From: Limobrevibacterium gyesilva
GTDB lineage: Bacteria; Pseudomonadota; Alphaproteobacteria; Acetobacterales; Acetobacteraceae
DNA length: 64,000 nt
Assembly (NCBI RefSeq): GCF_025989185.1
Contig: NZ_JAPDNT010000006.1
Coordinates: 163,936 to 227,935, forward strand
Direction of reading: 5' to 3'
Numbering within the stretch: the stretch's first letter is position 1; each line of letters begins with the position of its first letter. Positions 28,981-36,827 of the stretch are shown here, piece by piece. A program made the translations under genes and the position numbers. A model generated the notes under the pieces. It made no database searches and was not told where the DNA came from. It was given only the letters and a program-made list of their open reading frames with translations.

Positions 28981-30300
28981 CTAGGTGAGTTCCTTCGCCA
29001 GCACCGGCTTGAACGTCTCGGTCGCCTTCTTCAACTCGGTGGCCACGTCGGCGCCGCCGAGGGTGTTGGTGATGGCGATGCCGAACACGTCACGGAACTC
29101 CGTCACCGCAACGATCTCCGGCAGGCCGGAGCGGGCGATCTTCAGCGACGCCTTGACCGTGTCGAACCACTCTTTCGGGAACGGGCTGCCCTTCTGCACG
29201 CCCTCGTCGGCATACGAGCTGGCCCGGCCGGGCGTGCCGGAGCCGGTGCGCAGCATCTCCAGGCACATCGCCTTGCTGGTGGCCCACTGGCAGTAGAGCC
29301 AGGCGGCGCCCTTGTTGCGGCTGCCCTCGGCGATGCCGATGCCGTCGATATAGGTCGCGGTAAAATGCCCCTTCGGCCCCGCCGGCACCACGGCGAAGCC
29401 CACCGTGTCCACCACCTTTGACTTGGTCTTGTCCACCAGCGGCGCGGAGAAGCCCACGCCGTCCAGCCACATCGCCGCGCGCGCCTGGCTGAACGTGGTC
29501 TGGCTTTCGTTCCAGTTGAAACCCACGGCGCCAGGCGGCGAGGTTTCACGCATCAGCTTGGCGAAATACTGCCCGGCGGCGATGGCTTCGGGCGTATCCA
29601 TCAGCAAGGTCTTGCCGTCGGCCGAGATCGTCTCCTGGTCCCAGCCGAGCAGGATGGTGTCGAACAGCGCCATGTTGGCGTTTTTCAGGCCGCGGCCGAC
29701 GAAGCCGTAGACGCCCTTGGTCTTGTCGGTGACCTTGACGGCGGCGTCCAACATCTCGGCATAGGTCTTGGGTACCGAGAGGCCTTTCTCCGCAAGCAGC
29801 GCCTTGTTGTAGAAAAGGATGAACAGGTCCTGGTTCAGCGGCAGCGTGTGCACCAGCCCGTCCGGGGCCGTGGCCGCCTTGACCACCGCGGGGCTGAAAT
29901 CGCCGTAGTCGAAATCGGCGACCGTGAGCTTGGGATCCTTCAGCATCGGCCGGATGTCGGCCAGCCACTTCCCCTTCTCGATCAACCGCTTCTGCACGTG
30001 CAGGGCGACGTTCACCACGTCGAAGCTGGGCCGGCCGGAGCTGAGCTCGATGGCCACCTTCGGGCGCTGCTGCTGCTCGGGGATCTGCTCGGAGCCGACC
30101 TTGATGCCGGTCAGTTCCTCGAATTCCTTCTGGTGCGCCTGCAGCACGTCGGAGCGCGGCGACTTGGCGAGGTTGACCTCCAGCTTGGTGCCCTTGAACT
30201 GCTTCCAGTCGAACGCAGTCTGGGCGCCCACCTTCTCGACGATGGCGGGTACGGCCAGCAGCCCCGCGGACGCCTGCAGCAGATGACGGCGACGTATCAT
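28981..30300 (-). CDS. ABC transporter extracellular solute-binding protein, family 1
   Basis: 439 residues. The N-terminus RRRHLLQASAGLLAVPAIV looks like a Tat-type or Sec signal. The mature part has family 1 (sugar/oligosaccharide) features: KEFEELTGIKVGSEQIPEQQQRPKVAIEL, LPLNQDLFILFYNKALLAEKGLSVPKTYAEMLDAAVKV, and ARAAMWLDG. It probably binds a carbohydrate or similar solute in the periplasm. No permease or ATPase gene lies next to it, so its partners must be encoded elsewhere. Confidence 0.88.
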   Translation of the reverse strand: MIRRRHLLQASAGLLAVPAIVEKVGAQTAFDWKQFKGTKLEVNLAKSPRSDVLQAHQKEFEELTGIKVGSEQIPEQQQRPKVAIELSSGRPSFDVVNVALHVQKRLIEKGKWLADIRPMLKDPKLTVADFDYGDFSPAVVKAATAPDGLVHTLPLNQDLFILFYNKALLAEKGLSVPKTYAEMLDAAVKVTDKTKGVYGFVGRGLKNANMALFDTILLGWDQETISADGKTLLMDTPEAIAAGQYFAKLMRETSPPGAVGFNWNESQTTFSQARAAMWLDGVGFSAPLVDKTKSKVVDTVGFAVVPAGPKGHFTATYIDGIGIAEGSRNKGAAWLYCQWATSKAMCLEMLRTGSGTPGRASSYADEGVQKGSPFPKEWFDTVKASLKIARSGLPEIVAVTEFRDVFGIAITNTLGGADVATELKKATETFKPVLAKELT

Positions 30301-30367
30301 TGATATCCTCCCGATGGGTGGCCTCTGCGGGCCGGGGCGGTGATCCTAGCCCCAAGACCGGCAAGAC

Positions 30368-30390
30368 AAAAGGCCGGGAGACTCCCCCGG
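30368..30390 (-). terminator. Rho-independent terminator after dksA
   Basis: On the leftward strand an imperfect stem runs across 30374-30390 (outer arms CCGGG/CCCGG, with one G-T wobble within). It is followed by CC and a TTTT run. It lies 64 bases downstream of the dksA stop and upstream of the solute-binding protein gene. Confidence 0.55.
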
Positions 30391-30426
30391 TCCTTGCTCA
30401 GCCGTCACGACAGGCCCGCGATGATA

Positions 30427-30475
30427 TCAGTCGTCGCGGTGGACCCGCGATGATCAGTCGTCGCGGTGGACCCGC
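30427..30475. repeat. 27-bp tandem duplication spanning the dksA stop codon
   Basis: A 22-base block at 30454-30475, which encodes the last residues RVHRDD and the stop of DksA, is repeated exactly at 30427-30448 (period 27). A further partial copy follows. Because 27 is a multiple of three, the extra copy is in frame and would give the same C-terminus and stop if the first stop were bypassed. Confidence 0.85.
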
Positions 30476-30870
30476 TCCATGCGTTCGTGGCGCTCCTGGG
30501 CCTCGATCGACAACGTGGCGATCGGGCGGGCTTCCAGGCGCTTGAGGCCGATCGGCTCGCCGGTTTCCTCGCAGAAGCCGTAGGAGCCGTTCTCGATGCG
30601 GGTCAGTGCCTGATCGATCTTGTTGATCAGCTTGCGCGCCCGGTCGCGGGTGCGCAGCTCCAGGGCCCGGTCGGTCTCCACGCTGGCGCGGTCGGTGATG
30701 TCGGCCTCGTGAATGCCGCCTTCGGACAGGCTCGCCAACGTTCCGTCCGCGTCACGCAACAGCTCGGTCCGCCAGCGCAGAAGCTTCTGGCGAAAATACT
30801 CGACCTGGAGCGGATTCATGAACTCCTCGTCATCCGAGGGTCGGTAGTCAGGGGGCAGTGTGACCATCAT
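30454..30870 (-). CDS. dksA: RNA polymerase-binding transcription factor DksA
   Basis: 138 residues. A coiled coil (about 25-90) carries RADITDRA-like tip residues (HEADITDRASVETD), followed by the C-terminal globular region YGFCEETGEPIGLKRLEARPIATLSIEAQERHER. Only one of the four zinc-finger cysteines of enterobacterial DksA is present, as is normal in alphaproteobacteria. It works with ppGpp at the RNAP secondary channel. A dksA near flagellar genes is common in this class. Start at tandem ATGs 30870/30867. Confidence 0.93.
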   Translation of the reverse strand: MMVTLPPDYRPSDDEEFMNPLQVEYFRQKLLRWRTELLRDADGTLASLSEGGIHEADITDRASVETDRALELRTRDRARKLINKIDQALTRIENGSYGFCEETGEPIGLKRLEARPIATLSIEAQERHERMERVHRDD

Positions 30871-31119
30871 TGCGTGGCGATCCTGCTGCGTTACGGCGGC
30901 CCCAGGCCGGATTGCACGCAGGGACTTCGCGGAAGTGAGCCAACAAAGGCAATGAGCCACTTGTGCCGCCGGGTCCCCCGGATCGATCCAGGGACGTCAG
31001 TCGGGGCGGCTTATAGCCATGCAATGCTGCCGCGCCAAGGGGACTTGGCGGACATTGTCGGCTGCCCGGGCCGCCTGCATCGGGAACGGCCGTGCAAAGC
31101 CCCTTTGCGGACAGAAAAT

Positions 31120-31527
31120 TTATCCGGCGCCGTAGCGGGCCAGCTCCACTTTCGCCCGCACCGTGATCTCGTTCACGATCGCCCGCAGGCGCGGATCGAG
31201 CGCGGCGGGCACGTCCGCCGCCAGGGTGGCCAGCCGCCTGAGCCCGGTGAAATCCACGGTGTCGCCCAGCAGGGCCCGCTGCAGCGCGTTGAGCTCGTCG
31301 AGCATGTCCCGGCCGCGGCGCCTTGCCTCGCGGTCCTGTACCGTGTCCGTGTCGTCGGCCTGCAGGGCCAGCAGCCCGGCCAGCGACAGCGCGGACGTCG
31401 CGGCCGCGCCGGCCGTGCCGCTGCTGCGCGCCTCGCCGGGCACGCTGAAGCCGGACCTGCCGGCCCCAGCCCGGCCAGTGCTTCGCCCCGTGGGCGCGGC
31501 CGGGCCCAGGCCGCTGATGATCGTCAT
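31120..31527 (-). CDS. fliX: Flagellar assembly regulator FliX
   Basis: 135 residues. An N-terminal basic/Gly-rich segment (MTIISGLGPAAPTGRSTGR) is followed by helices with ALLGDTVDFTGLRRLATLAADVPAALDPRLRAIVNEITVRAKVELARY, the FliX family core. In Caulobacter FliX links basal body assembly to FlbD-driven sigma-54 transcription. It is divergent from flgI, the same arrangement as in Caulobacter, which supports the call. The downstream gap to dksA (30871-31119) shows no gene. Confidence 0.88.
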   Translation of the reverse strand: MTIISGLGPAAPTGRSTGRAGAGRSGFSVPGEARSSGTAGAAATSALSLAGLLALQADDTDTVQDREARRRGRDMLDELNALQRALLGDTVDFTGLRRLATLAADVPAALDPRLRAIVNEITVRAKVELARYGAG

Positions 31528-31583
31528 GTCGTCCGCACTCCTTCTGCCACGTCCGCCGCATCTCCACGCCGCCCCGGCCGGTC

Positions 31584-31611
31584 CTGCCGGCCGGCAGATC
31601 CTGCCGGGTGG
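31584..31611. promoter_or_regulatory. Candidate activator-binding elements in the fliX/flgI region
   Basis: A perfect 14-base palindrome CTGCCGGCCGGCAG at 31584-31597 is followed at 31599-31611 by TCCTGCCGGGTGG. That 13-mer is identical to 24179-24191 upstream of the flgF sigma-54 promoter. These may be FlbD-type enhancer sites; that assignment is inference. Confidence 0.4.
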
Positions 31612-31648
31612 CCGGCCTTGGAAGTATCGGTTTTCCGACATTCCCGGC

Positions 31649-31663
31649 TGGCACGAGGCTTGC
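31649..31663 (+). promoter_or_regulatory. Sigma-54 promoter of the flgI operon
   Basis: TGGCACGAGGCTTGC matches the RpoN consensus fully (GG and GC 10 bases apart), 77 bases upstream of the flgI ATG. With the flgF promoter it shows that the P-ring, rod-cap and late rod genes are under sigma-54 control. Confidence 0.92.
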
Positions 31664-31740
31664 GATGCCCGTCACCGCGCCCCGCAGCATGGGGGCAAAA
31701 CATTGACGCCCCGCTACTTCGCCGCCCCCGGAGACCCGCC

Positions 31741-32856
31741 ATGCCGCCGCCTCGCGTGATCCTGTCGCTGTTGCTGATCCTGGCGCCGGTCCTGGTCGTG
31801 GCGCTGCCGGCGCGGGCGCAGGTGCGCATCAAGGACATCGCCGATGTCGAGGGCGTGCGCGAGAATCAGCTGGTCGGCTACGGCCTGGTGGTCGGGCTGA
31901 ACGGCACCGGTGACAAGCTGGATTCGGCGGTGTTCACCCGGCAGTCGCTGATCGGCATGCTGGAGCGCCTGGGCGTGAACACGCGCGACCAGGAAGCCAG
32001 GCTGCAGACGAAGAACGTGGCGGCCGTGATGGTCACCGCCAGCCTGCCCGCCTTCGCCCGCACCGGCAGCCGCATCGACGTGGCCGTCTCCGCCCTGGGC
32101 GACGCCAAGGACCTGAGCGGCGGCACGCTGCTGGTCACCCCCCTGCTGGCCGCCGACGGCGAGGTCTACGCGGTCGCCCAGGGAGCGCTGGCCACCGGGG
32201 CGATCGCGGCGCGCGGGGCCAATGCGTCGGTGACCCGCGGGGTGCCGACCTCGGCGCGCATCGCCAACGGCGCCACGGTGGAGCGCGAGGTGGGCTATCA
32301 GCTCGCCTCCAAGCCCGCCTTGCGGCTGGGGTTGCGCAATCCGGACCTGACCACCGCACGGCGCATGGCCGAGGCGGTGAACCGGGCGTTGGGCGGCACC
32401 CCTGCCCGCGCCACCGATCCGCGGACCGTGGCGCTCGATCTGGCGGGCCGCGACGTGGTGGACGCGCTGGCGCGCATCGAGGATCTGCGGGTCGCCCCGG
32501 ACAGTCCTGCCGTGGTGGTGATCGACGAGGCCAGCGGCACCATCGTCATGGGCGCCAATGTGCGCGTCAGCACGGTGGCGATCGCCCAGGGCAACTTGAC
32601 CATCCGCGTTACCGAGACGCCGGAGGTGAGCCAGCCCGGGCCGCTGTCGAATGGCACCACAACCACGGTCAACCGCACCAACGTGCAGGTGGATGACGGC
32701 GCGGACAAGAAGCTGGGCATCCTCAACGCCAACTTCACGCTGCGCGACCTGGTGGCCAGCCTGAACGCGCTCGGCGTGGGGCCGCGCGACATGATCAGCA
32801 TCCTGCAATCGATCAAGGCCGCCGGCGCGCTGCAGGCCGAGCTGCAGGTGCGCTGA
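31741..32856 (+). CDS. flgI: Flagellar P-ring protein FlgI
   Basis: 371 residues with a signal peptide ending at LPARAQ. Core signatures: VRIKDIADVEGVRENQLVGYGLVVGLNGTGD, KNVAAVMVTASLPAFARTGSRIDVAVSALGDAKDLSGGTLLVTPL, and NANFTLRDLVASLNALGVGPRDMISILQSIKAAGALQAEL. It forms the periplasmic bushing with FlgA assistance. Start at the ATG at 31741; the frame extends far upstream without any coding resemblance. Confidence 0.98.
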   Translation: MPPPRVILSLLLILAPVLVVALPARAQVRIKDIADVEGVRENQLVGYGLVVGLNGTGDKLDSAVFTRQSLIGMLERLGVNTRDQEARLQTKNVAAVMVTASLPAFARTGSRIDVAVSALGDAKDLSGGTLLVTPLLAADGEVYAVAQGALATGAIAARGANASVTRGVPTSARIANGATVEREVGYQLASKPALRLGLRNPDLTTARRMAEAVNRALGGTPARATDPRTVALDLAGRDVVDALARIEDLRVAPDSPAVVVIDEASGTIVMGANVRVSTVAIAQGNLTIRVTETPEVSQPGPLSNGTTTTVNRTNVQVDDGADKKLGILNANFTLRDLVASLNALGVGPRDMISILQSIKAAGALQAELQVR

Positions 32857-33170
32857 TGGCCGGCATCGTCACCACACCCCAGGGGCCACCCGACGCCGTG
32901 CAGTTGGCGCAGCCCGGGGCGGCGAAGGCCTGGAAGGCCGCGCAGGATTTCGAGGCGATGGCGTTGGGCCAGTTGCTGGCGCCGATCTTCGACAGCGTCG
33001 ACACCGCGCATGGCCCGTTCGGCGGCGGCGACGGCGAGTCCGCCTGGCAGCCGATGCTGACGCAGGAAGTCGCGAAACACGTTGCCGCGCATGGCGGGCT
33101 TGGCCTCGCCGTGCCCGTATTCCACCAGATCCTGCGCCTGCAGGAAGCCGCCACGGAGCCCGCCGCATGA
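32856..33170 (+). CDS. flgJ: Rod-binding protein FlgJ, N-terminal domain only
   Basis: 104 residues with WKAAQDFEAMALGQLLAPIFDSVDTAHGPFGGGDGESAWQPMLTQEVAKHVAAHGGLGLAVPVFHQIL, which is the rod-capping FlgJ_N domain. The muramidase domain of enterobacterial FlgJ is absent, as usual in alphaproteobacteria, so another enzyme must open the peptidoglycan. It overlaps the flgI stop (TGATG) and flgN (ATGA). Confidence 0.92.
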   Translation: MAGIVTTPQGPPDAVQLAQPGAAKAWKAAQDFEAMALGQLLAPIFDSVDTAHGPFGGGDGESAWQPMLTQEVAKHVAAHGGLGLAVPVFHQILRLQEAATEPAA

Positions 33171-33583
33171 CTGCTTCCGTCACCCAGGACCTGATCGATG
33201 CCGCCGTCGCGCTGGCCGACACGCTGGCGCAGGAGAACAAGGCGCTGGCCGCGATGGACCTGCCCGCGGCGATGCGCCTGCTGGAGCAGAAGCAGCGCGC
33301 CGCCGATGCCTTCGCCGCGGCCCGGACGGCAGCCGCGGCCGCGAATGCATCGCCGGCGGGGCAACAGCAGCGCCTGGCCGGGCAGGTCGCCGGCCGGCTG
33401 CGCGACCTGGCCGATGAGAACAAGCGCCTGCTGGAACGCGCCATGGCCGTGCAGGGCCGCGTGATCGACGTGATCGTCGGCGCGATCCCGAAGGCGGCTG
33501 GCGGCGTGCCGCGCTACACCGCCGGCGGCGGCATAGCGGGACCGCGGCAGATGCCGCCGGTGAGCCTGTCGGCCCGCGCCTGA
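33167..33583 (+). CDS. flgN: FlgN-like flagellar export chaperone
   Basis: 138 residues. A long helical hairpin (DAAVALADTLAQENKALAAMDLPAAMRLLEQKQRAADAFAAARTA, then LAGQVAGRLRDLADENKRLLERAMAVQGRVIDVIVGAI) is typical of FlgN proteins, which escort the hook-filament junction proteins FlgK/FlgL. A Gly/Pro-rich tail ends the protein. It is the last gene of flgI-flgJ-flgN. The assignment rests on helical pattern and context. Confidence 0.75.
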   Translation: MTASVTQDLIDAAVALADTLAQENKALAAMDLPAAMRLLEQKQRAADAFAAARTAAAAANASPAGQQQRLAGQVAGRLRDLADENKRLLERAMAVQGRVIDVIVGAIPKAAGGVPRYTAGGGIAGPRQMPPVSLSARA

Positions 33584-33649
33584 TCCGCCGGCGTTGCGGC
33601 CACCCGGCCACTACCGGCCCGGGCGCGCGCATGATAGTGGCGGCGCTGC

Positions 33650-34435
33650 ATGGACACCGATCGCACCGATACGATCCGCGCGCAGGGCAAGATCGACGAT
33701 GCCGGCTGGCAGCGCATCTTGTCGCGCGATCCCGCGGCGGTGGCGGCAGCGCCGCTTTACGCCCCCCTGCTCGCATCACCAGATGCCGCAGATGAATGCT
33801 TCGTGCTCGGCCGCATCGCCCAGACGCTCGATGGGCGCATCGCCACGCCGAGCGGCACCTCGTTCTGGATCAGCGGGCAACAGGACATCCTGCACACCCA
33901 CCGGCTGCGCGCGCTGTTCGACGCCGTCCTGGTGGGTGCGGCCACCGTGCGCGCCGACGATCCGCTGCTGACCACGCGGCTTTGCCAGGGGCCGTCGCCG
34001 GTGCGCGTGGTCGTCGATGCCGACCGGCGGCTGGATGACGGCTACCGCGTGTTCCGCGGCGGGCCCGCGACCCTGCTGCTGTGCGCCGAGGATGCTGACG
34101 GGCCGACACGGCTCGGCACCGCCGAGGTCGTGCGGTTGCCGCGTGCGGCCGGCGGCGGGCTCGATCCCGGCGCCGTGGTCGCGGCACTGCGGGCGCGTGG
34201 GGTGCGGCGAATCTTCATCGAGGGCGGCGGCGTCACCGTCTCGCGCTTCCTCGCCGCCGGCGTGCTGGACCGGCTGCACGTGACGGTGGCGCCGCTGCTG
34301 CTGGGCTGCGGCATTCCCGCCTTCACTCTGCCCGGGGTCAGCCGCCCGGAAGACGGCATCCGGCTGAACTGGACGCTGCACCGGCTGGGCGACGACCTGC
34401 TGCTGGACATCGCGCTGAAGGCGGCACGCCGATGA
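33650..34435 (+). CDS. RibD C-terminal (reductase) domain protein
   Basis: 261 residues of DHFR-like RibD_C fold without a deaminase domain. It has RIAQTLDGRIATPSGTSFWISG, RALFDAVLVGAATVRADDPLLTTR, RVVVDADRRLD and RIFIEGGGVTVSRFLAAGVLDRLHVTVAPLLLG. RibD-type reductases use NADPH to open the ribose of a pyrimidine or related intermediate. It is the first gene of a compact five-gene operon that includes a pterin-synthase homologue, so its substrate is likely a pterin/pyrimidine intermediate rather than the riboflavin one. It ends in an ATGA overlap. No promoter is clear in the 66-base gap after flgN. Confidence 0.88.
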   Translation: MDTDRTDTIRAQGKIDDAGWQRILSRDPAAVAAAPLYAPLLASPDAADECFVLGRIAQTLDGRIATPSGTSFWISGQQDILHTHRLRALFDAVLVGAATVRADDPLLTTRLCQGPSPVRVVVDADRRLDDGYRVFRGGPATLLLCAEDADGPTRLGTAEVVRLPRAAGGGLDPGAVVAALRARGVRRIFIEGGGVTVSRFLAAGVLDRLHVTVAPLLLGCGIPAFTLPGVSRPEDGIRLNWTLHRLGDDLLLDIALKAARR

Positions 34436-35394
34436 CGGCCGCGCGCGCCTTCTGGACCGTGGCGCCAGGTCGCGGCGAGATCCGGCCGGAAACGCTGCGC
34501 GCACCCGGCCCCGAGGAACTGCGCATCCGCATGATCGCGAGCGGGATCTCGCGCGGCACCGAAGCCACCGTGTTCGCCGGCCGGGTGCCGCCGAGCCAGT
34601 ACGCCGTTATGCGCGCGCCGCTGATGGACGGCGCCTTCCCGTTTCCGGTGAAATACGGATACAGCGCCGTCGGCCTGACCGATGCCGGGAGGCGGGTCTT
34701 CGTGCTGCATCCGCACCAGGACGTCTTCAACGCACCGGCCGCCATGTGCGTGCCGGTGCCCGATGCGGTACCCACGCCGCGCGCGGTGCTGGCCGCCAAC
34801 ATGGAGACGGCGCTGAACATCCTGTGGGATGCGGCGCCGCTGCCCGGTGAGCGGATGATGGTGGTAGGGGCCGGCGCTGTCGGACTGCTGACCGCGTCGC
34901 TGCTGGCGCGCATCCCCGGCGCCGCCGTCACCGTCACCGACATCGATCCCGGCCGCGCCGTGCTCGCCGAACGCTTCGGCTGCACCTTCGCCCCTCCTGA
35001 CGGCGCACCCGAGGAACAGGAACTGATCGTGCACGCCTCCGGCAGCGAGGCCGGACTGCGCCTGGCACTCGATCATGCGGCGTTCGAGGCGCGCATCGTC
35101 GAGGCGAGCTGGTTCGCCGACCGCGTCCCCGCTCTGCCGCTGGGCGAGGCGTTCCACCAGCGGCGCCTGCGCCTGGTCTCGACGCAGGTGGGCAGCGTGG
35201 CGCCGGCCATGCGCGGGCGGCGCAGCCATGGCCAGCGGCTGGGCCTGGCACTGTCGCTGCTGGCCGATCCTGCCTACGACTCGCTCGTCGAATCCGTCAC
35301 CGCTTTCGACGACCTGCCCGCGCGCATGGGCGACCTGCTCGCGGGCGGGCTCTGCCATGTCGTCACCTATGGGAATTCCGCATGTTCAGTCTGA
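34432..35394 (+). CDS. MDR-type dehydrogenase, BchC-like
   Basis: 320 residues. The medium-chain dehydrogenase fold starts with GEIRPETLRAPGPEELRIRMIASGISRGTEATVFAGRVP. The SGISRGTE segment replaces the catalytic-zinc Cys of classic alcohol dehydrogenases, as in BchC-like members. The nucleotide-binding motif is VVGAGAVGLLTASLLARI, with an acidic TDIDPGRA after beta-2. It probably oxidises or reduces a hydroxyl/keto group on the pathway intermediate. It overlaps the next gene by 13 bases, which implies tight coupling. Confidence 0.85.
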   Translation: MTAARAFWTVAPGRGEIRPETLRAPGPEELRIRMIASGISRGTEATVFAGRVPPSQYAVMRAPLMDGAFPFPVKYGYSAVGLTDAGRRVFVLHPHQDVFNAPAAMCVPVPDAVPTPRAVLAANMETALNILWDAAPLPGERMMVVGAGAVGLLTASLLARIPGAAVTVTDIDPGRAVLAERFGCTFAPPDGAPEEQELIVHASGSEAGLRLALDHAAFEARIVEASWFADRVPALPLGEAFHQRRLRLVSTQVGSVAPAMRGRRSHGQRLGLALSLLADPAYDSLVESVTAFDDLPARMGDLLAGGLCHVVTYGNSACSV

Positions 35395-35783
35395 CGGTCT
35401 GCGACCACATCATGATCGCGCACAGCTTCCGCGGCGCCGAATTCGGGCTGGCCCAGCGCCTGCACGGCGCGACCTATGCGGTGGAGGCGGAGTTCCGCGC
35501 GCCGAAGCTGGACCATCTGAACCTGCTGATCGATATCGGCCTGGCCAAGACCGAGCTGCGACGGGTCCTCGACACCGTCGATTACAGCAACCTCGACGAA
35601 GTGCCGGCGCTGGCGGGCCGGAACACCACAACCGAATTCATGGCGCAGCACATCCATTCGCTGCTGGCCGCGGCGTGCCGCAGCGGCGCCATGGGCGATG
35701 GCGGCAAGGCGGTGACGGGGCTGAAGGTGCTGTTGCGCGAAAGCCCAGTGGCCTGGGCCGCGTTTGAGGCGGAGATCGGCTGA
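35382..35783 (+). CDS. 6-pyruvoyl/6-carboxy-tetrahydropterin synthase homologue, divergent
   Basis: 133 residues of T-fold (PTPS/QueD) size. IMIAHSF supplies the first zinc His (His14), LHGATYAVEAEF aligns with the family's HGHxY, and NLLIDIGLAKTELRRVLDTVDYSNLDEVP and LRESPVAWAAFE match the FDF/LDH and pterin-anchoring Glu regions. By eye, Ala30 replaces the third zinc His (HGA instead of HGH), and no Cys occupies the catalytic position before it. The chemistry is therefore probably changed from QueD or PTPS. It abuts the glycosyltransferase gene (TGATG). Confidence 0.82.
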   Translation: MFSLTVCDHIMIAHSFRGAEFGLAQRLHGATYAVEAEFRAPKLDHLNLLIDIGLAKTELRRVLDTVDYSNLDEVPALAGRNTTTEFMAQHIHSLLAAACRSGAMGDGGKAVTGLKVLLRESPVAWAAFEAEIG

Positions 35784-36814
35784 TGCGCGCGGCCTTGATC
35801 GTCCCGGCGCCGCTCGCCGCCATATCCGGCGGCTATTCGTATGACCGGCGCATGATCGCGGGCCTGCGCGCGGCCGGCCACGACGCCGCTGCGGTCGAGC
35901 TCGCCGGACGCCATCCGTTGGCCGATGCCAATGCGGCCGCCGCCGCGCGGGCAGCGTGGGGCGCCTTGCCCGCGGATACCGTGCCGGTGATCGACGGGCT
36001 CGGCCTGCCGGCCTTCGAGGCGCTGGCCGGCGCGCTCTCCGCGCGCAAGGCCGTGGGGCTCATCCATCATCCGACGGCGCTGGAAACCGGCAGGACCGAG
36101 CAGGATCGCGACCGGCTGCGCGCCGTCGAGCAGCTGCTGATGCCCAGGCTCGCCCGGGTGATCGTGACCAGCGAATCGACCGCCGAACGCCTCGCGGCGG
36201 AGTTCGGCGTGGACCCGGCACGCATCGCCGTGGTGGTGCCGGGCACCGACGACGCGCCGCGCAGCCCCGGCTCCGGCGGCCCCGGCTGCGAGATCCTGTC
36301 CGTCGGCACGCTGGTGCCGCGCAAGGGCCATGACGTGCTGCTGCGATCGCTGGCGCGGCTGTTCGACCTCGACTGGCGCCTGACCATTGCCGGCGCGCCG
36401 CGCGACCCCGTGCACGCGCGGTCGCTGCAGGCACTGGCGACGGAACTGGGCGTCTCCCAGCGCGTGACGTTCGCCGGCGAAATCGAGGACGAGGCGCTGG
36501 AGGCGCTCTGGCAGCAGGCCGACGTGTTCGCTTTGGCGACGCAGTACGAGGGCTACGGCATGGCCGTCGCCGAAGCGCTGAAGCGCGGGCTGCCGGTGGC
36601 GGTGACCGCGGGCGGCGCCGCGGGTGCGCTGGTGACACCGCAGGCCGGCGTGGTCTGCGCGCCGGGCGACGAGGTAACCCTGTCGAAATCGCTGCGCCGG
36701 CTGATTTTCGACGTCCCCCTGCGCCACGATGCCGCGGGCGCCGCCTGGAAAATCGGGCAGACGCTGCCGGACTGGACGACGCAGGCACGCGCCTTCGCCG
36801 CGGCGCTGGCGTGA
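35783..36814 (+). CDS. Glycosyltransferase, GT4-type
   Basis: 343 residues, GT-B fold. The nucleotide-sugar domain has ILSVGTLVPRKGHDVLLRSLARL, AGEIEDEALEALWQQADVFALATQYEGYGMAVAEALKRGLPVAVTAGGAAG with the E-x7-E motif, and PGDEVTLSKSLRRL. The N-terminal acceptor domain is short. It likely glycosylates the small molecule made by the upstream enzymes rather than cell-wall material, judging from the operon. Donor and acceptor are unknown. Confidence 0.88.
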   Translation: MRAALIVPAPLAAISGGYSYDRRMIAGLRAAGHDAAAVELAGRHPLADANAAAAARAAWGALPADTVPVIDGLGLPAFEALAGALSARKAVGLIHHPTALETGRTEQDRDRLRAVEQLLMPRLARVIVTSESTAERLAAEFGVDPARIAVVVPGTDDAPRSPGSGGPGCEILSVGTLVPRKGHDVLLRSLARLFDLDWRLTIAGAPRDPVHARSLQALATELGVSQRVTFAGEIEDEALEALWQQADVFALATQYEGYGMAVAEALKRGLPVAVTAGGAAGALVTPQAGVVCAPGDEVTLSKSLRRLIFDVPLRHDAAGAAWKIGQTLPDWTTQARAFAAALA

Positions 36815-36827
36815 CGCAGGGGCGGGG

